Shown: piece after piece, positions 24,101 through 36,100 of the stretch
Layout of the letters: each line of letters opens with the position of its first letter
Position numbering within the stretch: position 1 is the first letter of the stretch
Assembly: GCA_012934845.2 (NCBI GenBank)
Contig: WNNJ02000336.1
Location: 153,831 to 217,830 of the forward strand
DNA length: 64,000 bases
Origin: Pomphorhynchus laevis
Taxonomy: Eukaryota; Acanthocephala; Palaeacanthocephala; Echinorhynchida; Pomphorhynchidae
Direction: 5' to 3'
Made by a program: the position numbers and the translations under genes
The notes under the pieces: model-generated
The model's database searches: none
Seen by the model: the letters and a program-made list of their open reading frames with translations, nothing else
Told to the model about the DNA's origin: nothing

Positions 24101-27100
24101 TAATTAATCATAATTATGTCATCATAATTTATATAAATTGAAGAATAACTATTAATTTAAGATTGAAATGTTTATAGACGAAAATTAAATTATAATATTT
24201 CTGATGTGGACTTGCATTTTAGTGTTTACAAAGTCTTTTTAAAGGTTTATCGTTTTTATTCAGTAAATATACTTTACAAAGTAAATTCTGTCAACTTTGA
24301 TAAACCTTTGACAGCTTGATCTGTCAAAACTAGTTCGAAATTGAAAATATAGATGTAATCAGATAAAAACAGGTTAATATTACGATAGTTATGTAATCTT
24401 ATGTTTATCTCTTAAATGATTACGTCATGCAGTACTAAACAAAATTAACATTATACTTTCAATTTTTACAAAATATCTTCTATCTCAGCTCAATAGTCAA
24501 TTTATGAGTGACATTTTTATATGCAAAAGAAACAAAAATAATTGTGCTCGCACATTAATTATGAAGCGGGATTGATAGAAGGAGTCCCGAATAGAAACAC
24601 CAAACAATTTTAATAACGAATAGTGTGTTCATATTTAATTATTCATGTTTTATACAAATAAAAGGAATTTCAATGGGAACGCCGGTCACACCATTATACG
24701 CAATCTTATGTCCTTGTAATAGGTAAAAGGGTTTTACATAAACATATCCTCTATCATCTAAGATGCCTCAGATATGTGGATGATGTTATTATGATATGTC
24801 CAAATGCAGAAAATCGATTGAACACATTTAAAACCTAAATAAATATAATAAACAGAGCAACAACGGACGAATCAATTAAATAATTGCAACATAAATTTAA
24901 TACAATTTACATTTAAAATTTGCAACCGAAATTTAATACAATTGTTCAATTTCTTTATGCAAACAGAGATAATTTTCTTCGTCATTAAGCATATTTCCAC
25001 TTACAAAATATAAAATTTTTTATGCTATATAACGGTCTGTTCATTCCAGTTAGATTAATGTTTGCATAATGTAGAATTTACATAAAAAACTATCACAGTA
25101 ACAATATCATTCAATGTCTTATGCTGAAAGGTTACTGTTTTCCACTTTGATAGTTTTTGACAATTTTCAAGTTAACTGTAAATATTGTTTGTATCACAAC
25201 GATTTAACATTTTTCTTGTGTAAGACTTTGCATTCTCGAAGCTTTTTATATAGACGCTTACACGTGTATTCGAAAGCTGAACATATTAAATAGAAAATAT
25301 AACCTCTTACAATCGGTTTGCATTTTCGCTCTACTAACATTACATTACAGAAAGCTTTTCACTTAATCACACCTATATCTCATCTCAACGTCAGTGTTTA
25401 AAGGGTTAATTTTTGATACTGTATAAAGTACAGATGCTTATAGGCAACGCTTGTATTTTATTATACAATTTTTGATAACTGTTCTGGTTGATTTGTCCGT
25501 TTCCCAGGTTTTTAATCGTACATTAAATGGTATACTTCCCTATTCATATGTTTATACTGTACCAAATTGTTAACGTTCATTGAAAACTTAAGAAGATAAG
25601 ATAATAAAATCTAAACGGAATAGTTTAATACTTATGTCAAATAGAAAATCAAATATAGTATACTCTTACCATGATGTATATTTCCTTACAGCAATGAACA
25701 AAATGATTCTCTACGTTGATGGAATGACCGGTTTTATTGAACACACGGAGGCTATACATTGGTTGTATTCAATATTAGAAACGCCGGTAGGATTTATAAT
25801 TCATTACAATGCCTGTATTCTTTAAATCTTTATTCTATTTTTAAAGGAACAAGTTGTTCTCACAATGACTCTTAAGCTGTTAATTGTTTTTGTTGAATAT
25901 TCTGAAACAAATGCGAGCATTTTCATTGATGTGGCTCATTTGATTGATCGTCACGACGGTAAACTTTTATAAATTGTTTTTAAACACTAGCTAAAACGTG
26001 TACATTGTAATTTCTGTTGTTTACTTGTAAAAACAGGCATAATTTAGTGAGTATTGAATAAACATTTTATGGATTGAGTATATTATTGTTTTATTGCCTT
26101 AAATAATGAAATTTTAAGAATTGCAACAATTTGTAACGATATCGTTTTCCTCAAAATCATTTAAATAATTTAGTAGATGCATATTTTAAACTAAGTTATT
26201 TCAAAAATACCATCAAACAGAAAATAGTAAAATATATAAATCATCATATAAAAAATAAATTTAAACTCTTGAGTCGAAATTTTTTATGGATGGATAATAA
26301 ATAATATTCTTTGTATTAGAATAAGATACATTAAATAATCAAATTTGATCAGATTAAATACGCCATAATCATGTATTTGGCCCACTGCTATGTTGGATCG
26401 ACAAATATGAACCGAAACCTGAAAACATATCAGTTTCTCCTGATGACTTCTAATCCTTATTCTGTTATATCATCAGTTATTTATTAGTCAATTTATAAAA
26501 ATTGACTTTTATTTTAAATTAAAATTTTCAAATTTAACTTTATATATATTAAGTTAAATATTAACTTAATATTATATTAAATCTTATAACAAAGTTTAAT
26601 GAATTTAAATAGTGAAGTTTTATACCACCACGTTAAGTGAAGGTGGTATAAAACTAATATTGATAAATATTTAAATCTTTTTAAACTATATACAGATTTG
26701 AAATATGTTTCGATACACTGATGATATATGTGTGTTTAAAATTGATGATATGTGTATTTAACTCGTGATTTTTATTGAGTAAGTGAACAAATTTATCCAA
26801 GTAGCTTTATTCTTAATAAAACTAATATTAATGCTAAAGATAGGGTATATACAAATATAAACATTAAATTAAGATCAATTGAAACTACTTTTAATTTAAA
26901 TTTTAAAGATGACATATTTAAATTTACAAGAAACGTATTTTTGCAAGAGCATTCATGCATACCATATAATATAAAATATAATACATTAAATAATGAAATT
27001 TTAAGAATTGCAACAATATGTAATGATATTGTCTTTCTTCAAAATCATTTATATAATTTAATAGATACATATTTTAAACTAGATTACTATAAAAATAACA

Positions 27101-30100
27101 TCAAGCAGAAAATAGTAAAATATATAAATCAACACTATAATATATAGAATAAATTTAAACTCTTAGGCGGAAAATGTATATTGATAACAAATAATATACT
27201 TTACATTGGAATATAATACTAGATAATCAAATTTCATCAGAGGAAATACGTCATTAGCATGTATTTGGTACAAGAAAATATATAAATCTTAAAATGTTTT
27301 TTATATAAGATGCATGTGTCATCATATATAAAAAGATGTGTCATGTGTCATCTATGGTCAGATTTAAGTAAATTTATTCCTAAAATAAGGTATAAACACC
27401 ATTAGGACGAAAAATTTGTAATTATAATAAAGAATTAAAATCAATATGTAACGATAATATTAGAAACATAATGGAAACAGAATGCAATTGTAAAAGTTTA
27501 GTTTTGATAAAATAAATGAACATATATGTACCCATAATCTAGAATTAATTGAAAATTGTGAATTAAGAAAGCTGCTATCAAAAGGATATAAATATAGATT
27601 AAATAATAACAACGACAAAAATAAAATTTACAATTCGTTATATAATAACTTAAATGATTACTTTAGTAAGCTGATTAATAGTGAAAGTTCGAATATACCT
27701 AAGATAAAAATTTGGAAAGATTTTATATTTGATAAAATTAAAAATAAAATGAAAATAACAAACAATTATAAAAGGAAAGATAAAATTAATAAAGATATGT
27801 ATAAAGAACTTACTAAATTAAAGGATAACTATATAATAACAACTATTGATAAAGCTAGTAATAACTTTGTCTTCATATGCAAAAAGCTTTATTATGATAT
27901 ACTAATGAAAGAGGTTAATTCTAATGATTTAAATGTAAATCCAACATATGAACGTAGTGAGTTGAGTTTAGAAACAATTATTACAAGTCACTGTTCTATA
28001 ATGGATAAAAAGGGTATAAAGGTTGAATTAGATAATAAAACTATACCTATATTATATTGGAATCCAAAATTACATAAAAATTCAATAAAACCTAGGTTCA
28101 TATGTAGTGCGTTTAAATGTACATTAAAACCACTTTCTGTCTATATGAATAAAATACTTAAAGTAATTAAAGCACACTTTAAAAAATATTGCAAGGTAAT
28201 CGAAATTAATACTGGTATAAAACACTATTTCAGTATTAATTCTACAAAAGAATTTTTAGAACAGACAAAAGGAATAAATTTTCAAAATATAAATACATAC
28301 GATTTTAGTACTCTTTATACAAATCTAGATTTAGTAGATATTAAAGAAGCGTAAGTAAAATTAATTAATCTCATATTCGGAAAAAGATATACATATATAT
28401 ATGTTATAATAGTAATAACGCCTATCTAACAAAAATTAAACAATCAAAAAATTATAAATATATGGATAAAATTGAATTAATAGAATCCTTAAATATTTTG
28501 ATAAATCAAAATTATTTAAAAGTAGGGACATCTATATTTAGACAAGTAAAAGGTGTTCCAATGGGTGGTAATAGTAGCCCAATTATAGCTGACTTGTTTT
28601 TAAGCTTTATAGAATATGAATTTGTTCATAACTGTGTAAAAACTAAATCTAAACAATATAAATATATGAAATATATGTTTCGATACATTGATGATATATG
28701 TGTATTTAATTCTAATAATTTTTATTCAATTAGTGGGCACATTTATCCAGAAAGCCTTATTCTTAACAAAACCAATATTAATGATAAAGAAGGTGTATAT
28801 CTAGATATGAACATTAAATTAACATTAACTAAAACTACTATTAATTTATATCGTAAAGATGACATATTTAAATTTACAAGAAACATATTTTTGCATGAGC
28901 ATTCATGCATACCATATAATATAAAATATAATACATTAAATAATGAAATTTTAAGAATTGCAACAATTTGTAACGATATTGGTTTTCTTCAAAATCATTT
29001 AAATAATTTAATAGATACATATTTTAAACTAGATTACTATAAAAATAACATCAAGCAGAAAATAGTAAAATATATAAATCAACACAATAATATAAAGAAT
29101 AAATTTAAACTCTTAGGCGGAAAATGTATAGTGATAATAAATAATATACTTTGCATTGGAATATAATACTAGATAATCAAATTTCATCAGAGGAAATACA
29201 TCATTAGCATGTATTTGGTACAATAAAATATATAAATCTTAAAATGTTTTTTATATAAGATGCATGTGTTTACTATGTAAACACATTTATAGTAATATGC
29301 ATGTAATATTATTATTTATATATGCATGTAATATTATTATTATCATGTAGCGTCGATTTCAGAGCGTTGATACTGAGCACAGTGATTCTTTGTTATTGAT
29401 GGATTAAAAGATTTGAAGGATTGGTAGATGTTTGTTATGTTTGTTAGTTACTCATCGAGAATATTTCTCGTTAAAATGTTTTGTAATATTTATCTGATTG
29501 TAAGTAGTTTATTAAGCAGCCAAGAAAGTTCAAATATAATATTATTAATAGTAATAATAATGATAGTAACGAACTAATATTTATCTTATCGGCATAATAA
29601 AACAAAAATAGATTTTTATTCAATTTAATTAAATGAACATTTTATTTTTATTTTTTTTTAATTATTTATTTTATATATCATTATTTAGCACTATTTTTAA
29701 TTTATAAATAGTATAAAATACGTAGACAGTTAGCTGATCTGATTTGTTAAGGTTTGATCTACAGATTTATTACTTTACACATTGCTCTAATGTTTCTTCT
29801 TTTAAAGGTAAAACACCGTTTTTTCGACTTACTGAGATATTACGTGTACAGCGCAACCCAGAGATAATGCATCTTTGCATGGCTCTTATTAATCGGGTTA
29901 GTAACGTCTCTTTTTAAATGTTTTAATAGAGTTATCAGATTAATTTTAAAGGCATTCACGCAAAGCAAAATAAGAATCAACAATTCCATATTTCATATGA
30001 TTAGGCATAAGAAATTATCCACACGAGAAAAAAATTCTCGTGTGGATAATTTATTATGCCTAATCATCGGATTATAGGGAACACTAATATAATTTTAATA

Positions 30101-33100
30101 GAATTTTGTATTTATTTTACGAGTTTTAACAAACGCTATTGGCACCCTAACATTCGCTCTATCTAATATAATTGTTTTAGTCTTAATAATGTGTATTAAC
30201 TTTTAGAATCAAGAAGGAATATATACGAATAGCGGTGCTGATACTACAAATAGATTTATATACTACAAATACATTGTATTTATCCAACAACGCATATATT
30301 TCTTAAGCATATATTTAAATGATATAAATGCGACTTTATAAATGAAATTATAAATTCAATATGTTGTCTTAATCAAATAACAAGAGCTAATGTGTGTGAT
30401 TTAGTTAATGCTAGACTTAACTGAATCACGTAAACTAATCAATAACATTCTTTTGTATACACAGCTTACGCTGTGTTAGTAAACATTTCAAATTTAAGAA
30501 TATATATTTTAAGAGGTCAAGATAACATTTTACTTTCTCAATCATACTATCTAATAGCTTAGACTTTAAGAATAATTTCGAGATGCTAATTTTAGTGATT
30601 TATCATTCACATCAAATAATTAACATAATCAAAAATTATTAGTTTTTGCTTATTTTTTATTAATTTTTTATATTCTGTATACGTTTGAAATGCAAAATTG
30701 AACTCATAAAAATTACTGTCGGAAAATAAATTGGTTACTAAATTAGTAATATTTCTTATAAATCTTTATAAATTTAGAATTCTCATGCTATAATTTTTAA
30801 TATTATTCGTATTTCTATATATTAAAATTTTATTTATTTTAATATATTTGTCAACTGTAATTTATCCAAAAAACGTTAAGAACTAATTTTGCTGCTAATA
30901 GTAAAAAAACTATTTAGTAGCAAAACTATAATTAACACGATATAATAGTGTTAATTATATAATTACCATAATTTATAGTATATAAATAATGTAATATATA
31001 CGGTACAGTATATATTATACTATATTATAAATTATATAATATAATATATAATTATATAATATATTATGTATAGTATATATTAGTATATATTAAATATAGG
31101 TATAGTATTTTAGTTCAATTTTATTGAAGAATTATATCTGCGTTTCTAATATTGAATAAAACCAATGTAAATACCCCCATGTGTTCATTAATGATAGCCA
31201 TTTCATCTACATTTTAATGTAGAGCATCATTTTTTCATGAGGTGTTGAAACACACTTTTCAAGCTTTCCGCACGTATACATGGCACTAGACTACAACATG
31301 TTTTGTAATAAAATATGTATTAATAGTATACTATAATTGTAATTTCTATTCGACCTAAGCATTAAAACTTCTACCGTTTAGATTTTATTATTTTATCTTC
31401 TTAAGATTGCATTGAATGTTTAAATAGTACTTTTAATTTATATATACGGTGTAGTGTATGCGGAATAGTATATAAATTAAATACATTTTAAACTATAAAT
31501 ATTTTAAATATAAATACGATATATTTTGTATGAATATGAATAAATGTAATTTTCTTAATCTATGATGGAGTTATATTGTATTTCTCTGAGAAAATAAAAA
31601 TTAACAAAAATAGTTAATTTTTGAAGTTTTTAATTTATCTTTAATTTGACTTATTTGTCTGTAACTTTTAGACAATAGCTGCGATTCCCGACCAGGATAC
31701 GTTTTACGATGTTACTGACTGGCTTGAATCCCAGGGAATGCAAAAAATTATCGAGCGTCTTTTTTCAGACTATACAAGGTATAACGTAAACGATAACTGT
31801 ATCAAACAATTAATCAATCAGCTCAATGTGTATGAGGTATGGACAATATTTATAAGGTTGTTTCTACAGCTACCGAAATGAATTTTCTAGACTGTACTTA
31901 AAATTGAAGACGGATGTGATATTGGTGAACATTCAAAACTTCGAGAACTTATAAGGTTCATAATTTATTAATTTAAATGATTTTTATTTTTTATTAGGCG
32001 AAAGGATAGACTGAAGAGTGCAACTCCGAGAACAAGTCTTAGAAGACAAGCAATGACCGGTTCACTTATTGACTTGTCAATTCATAGTGATATGTCGGAT
32101 GTTGAAAAGTTTGTATGAAATTAAAATACATTTAAAACTTTGGGATTTTAGTATGTCAACTAGAAGTCATCGCTTAAGCACATCATCTGCAAACCAACAT
32201 TTTGACAGATGGACCAGTGACGTGGAACAGGTAGAAAGAAAAAATTCAATCACTCCAACCAATCCTGTTCCTGTTGCACCGAGAAGATCGAATCAATTTA
32301 AAAACCTTCATTCTCGATGGGAAGTGTCAAGCACTGCACAAAGTAATTTGTTTCACCATAACTTACGCTGTATATATAAGCATCTTTCTACAATTAAACT
32401 AAAGTTAAAACGATTTTAGATAAAACCACATTGTTTTGTCACGGTCACTTTTCAATATCGTCTGAAAGTTAATAGCCGCAATGCTAACATGAGCATTACG
32501 TTTCACCATAACTTACGCTGTATATATAAGCATCTTTCTACATTGCATGCAAATAGTGTTTATTTAAACTCAGTTTTAACGATTTTAGATAAAACCAAAA
32601 TCGTTTTAACTTTACAAAATCGTTTTTGGTCACGGTCACTTTATCAATATTGTCTGAAACCTAATAGCCGCAATGCTAACATGAGCGTTATCAACCATCA
32701 TAATGAAATTTACTAAGATAATGAACATGTACTTAAAGATCTTATTTACCAATCTCTCTCTATATTTACCCCGACCAAAAAGCCTTTACTTGATAAAAAT
32801 GTTTGACTCATAATATCGAATACAAGAAAACACCAAAGTAACACGGAAGAATTTATTTCTTCAATGAAATCTATCAGCAATCACAAATTAGAATTGGACA
32901 GTTTGAATTGATTTATATTAATTCAAGTGTCAGATGTCCGTGTAACTCGTATGGGACAGATTGTAGAAATAAGATATTATCACATTTATTTAATATTAAC
33001 TAATATTATCTAATATCACATTTATATAAGTAAATATAAAGCGGATTTTATAAAGTAATTAATAATAGAGTTACAAGTAATATAATATTTGTTTTTTAGT

Positions 33101-36100
33101 ACCAAACAAGCCACCCGCAAGACCTACAACCGCGACAACAACAAAGTCATATATATCGAATGAAGCAGCTAAAATATCAAGTGAAATCGCCAAGGACATT
33201 GCCAAATCGGCATTACTTCAGAATAACAATCGTACGGCTGCAGCAAATGTAGACAAGATATCGAACAAAGCGCAGTCTAGCAATATTACGCTTGAAAAAC
33301 TTACCAAACCAATACCGCGTGCTTCTGAAGTTTTTACAGCCAAACAACATAATGAAGTACGCAAAGTTGACGTCAGCATCGGTGATCGCTCAACTGGGCT
33401 TGTCAATCGAGCAAAGGACAGTCTTACAGCACCTAAGCCTGCGACAAATAGTATACCGGTCGAAGATAAGCTACCGCAGGTTAAAAACCACAGCGTTGTT
33501 GCTGGTAGTGCAGTTTCTCAGGGTGGATTTGATAGGCACTGGGATAAAGCGAAGGATTTGAGTAGATTTAAGTCTCATAGGACCATTGCTCTCTGTGAAT
33601 ATACATTCAGCGATGATGATGACTCTTATCAAGACACTGGAGGGACACTCACACATAACACTGTAGCTCCACCTCCTCCCCTACCACCTTTTCCGATACC
33701 TGGAAATACTGATTTACCTCCGCTTCCACCAATGGTTGCTCCTCCACCACCCACGTTCGCGCCACCCCCTCCGCTATTGCCTCCAGTATCTACAAGCGGA
33801 TTATCTGGTTCTTCCCCAAAACGACATAATGTTGGGCATAGTAAACAAAACAGTTTTGCTGCAGGAGGAAATGTCAACGAAAGCTCTAGAAAGACCATCC
33901 GTCTTCATTGGAGAGAAGTGTCCGCTGCTCAAAACCTTCCATGGTTAGCAAAATCAATGCTTGCTAGTAAACAGGATTTTAAAACAATTTGGCAAGAAGT
34001 TCCTAGTGTTCAAGTCGATAATAATCACATTCAGGATGTTTTCGAAGTTAAACAAGGAGCGTTGCTTTATAAGGTAACAATATCTAATATTTTTATCCAA
34101 TTATATAGCTTTTTCAATTAATAAATGAGTACATTGTATTTTTTTACAGTATACATTTTTTTATAAATTATATTATATTTTATAAATTATTAAAATTTCA
34201 TTTGATTTATAAATTTTAATTTTATTTTAGTATTTTATGATACTATTTTATAATACTATTTTTATCAGCATTGCTGTGTAGTGCATATTCCACTTTTAAG
34301 TTAGCATATGCTACGAATTGTAGCATAATAATTTGTGCTAGCGACTAACCAACTTGTCATAAGGCTGTTTCATCTAGAATTAAATATCGGCAAATTATAG
34401 ACAGAGGTGAGTACACATCCAAATACATCTTTGAATTGATTAGGATACCTTAATAAGCACAATACACCAAAACTGCTGTTACTTTTAGTTCGTTGCTGGA
34501 TGTTAAATACGCTGGTAGCTTTGATAAGAATCAGTATGCATTCGCAACCAGGGCAAACGCAGTGTTGCGGACAGCTCTATCACCACAATCATGTAATACT
34601 GCTCTATTTTCACAATTTACGCATCATTTTTGCACAGACTTTATTATAGTAAAATATACAAAGATATTTGGTTCGCTGCCCTATAGAAACAGTATTAAAA
34701 TATAATCATTGTGCATTTTCTGAATTGACTATCGATCTAATCCGAAAGAATTATAATGTAATCAAATAGCAATATAAAATTATGGAATAATTAAGTTAAA
34801 TTTGTAGTTAAGTATGTAATTTTTAGGTTGCTATAATTCGTTTTAGAAATTTAACTAATTTAAAGCGTTAATTTAATAAGCGATAAGAAAGTACAAAAAG
34901 CACGAAAGCATTGATGTAAATACTTCATTTGTATTAATTAATTTAATTATGAAAATTCTTTTTAATTGCAATTTATACAATAAATTTATTTTTGATTTAC
35001 AAAAAAAATTATAAATTAATTTTTTATAAAATAATTTATCTCAATTCTTATATTCCTTAATATCTAGTAGAAATTAAGTGAAGCTAATAATTAGTTGAAT
35101 TATAGAAATATTGAAAATAATTGTATTAATTATATTCATTAGCTGATTGTATGAAATACAATCATTTGTAATTGCACTTTCTTAAATTAATTTAAAATTA
35201 TAATAAATTACTTATCGTTTAACTACGATAAATTGATCTTTTTATCTCAATTATTATATTTCTTAATATCTAGTAGAAATCAAATGAAGTAAAAAAGAGT
35301 TGACAGTTGATACAAAACGATTGAAAGCTGTAAATTGTGTTTAATACAATTATTAATAATTAAATACACATTTATATATAAAAATTTTATTAGCTGCATA
35401 TAATCATTTCTTTATAATCATTTATATAAATATTAATTTATAATTCACGCTAAAAACAAACTGTGCACTGTATTCATTAAAATACAAATGTTGTGCATTA
35501 TAAACCGAGCAAGGCAAAATATATCGGCAAATCATTTCACAAAATATATAAAAACATATGTGTGATTTGAACAAATAGACTGTTGTGTTACTTTCTTTGC
35601 CAAGGGAACATCAGTAATTATTAACTATCACTATTGTAAGCCGGAGTAGTGATCTGACTCTGACGATTGCATGATATACTGATTGTACCCTACAGTTTTT
35701 ATATACAAATGACTAAAAAATTTCATTTAGTATGTTTTGTAGATGTAAATCAAAATTTATAGGTAGTTTGCAATCAAGTTTAGAAGATGGGCAATGTCCT
35801 GTCTTCGGTGGCCTCCAAATCAGGTGGCGTTACCCCGCCCAATCGCCGCACTGATTCACCTCATGAGCCAGGACGATTAACTATTGAGGCCAGTCGTCCG
35901 AATCAGCCTATTTCCCAGCGTCCCTAGGACTTAATGAATAAATGTAGTAATTAGAATGTATTAATTTTACTGGGTTAATAAAATTAATAAAAACAGTGTT
36001 TTTAATTTACGAGTCCGTGAAACCACTGATTGATTTCGTAACTAAAAGTCACGAACACAACTATGAAATATCTTAAATCCCGTATAAATTTAATAGCACG

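Larger units (their letters stand above)
25959..29807. other. intron 7, occupied by Penelope-like elements
   Basis: Three PLE segments in the same orientation as the gene: a 3' fragment (26095-26580), a partial copy (26640-27310) and a longer RT-bearing copy (27350-29290). Little else is present. Confidence 0.75.
29897..31671. other. intron 8
   Basis: AT-rich. Contains a 32-bp-arm hairpin (29998-30066), a copy of the short dispersed repeat TGTGTTAGTAAACATTTCAA (near 30471) and the right member of an inverted-repeat pair (31350-31425). Confidence 0.5.

Noticed and set aside
33629-33898. 89-aa minus-strand frame rich in glycine
   Set aside because: It is the complement of the formin FH1 proline codons; proline runs read backwards give glycine runs.
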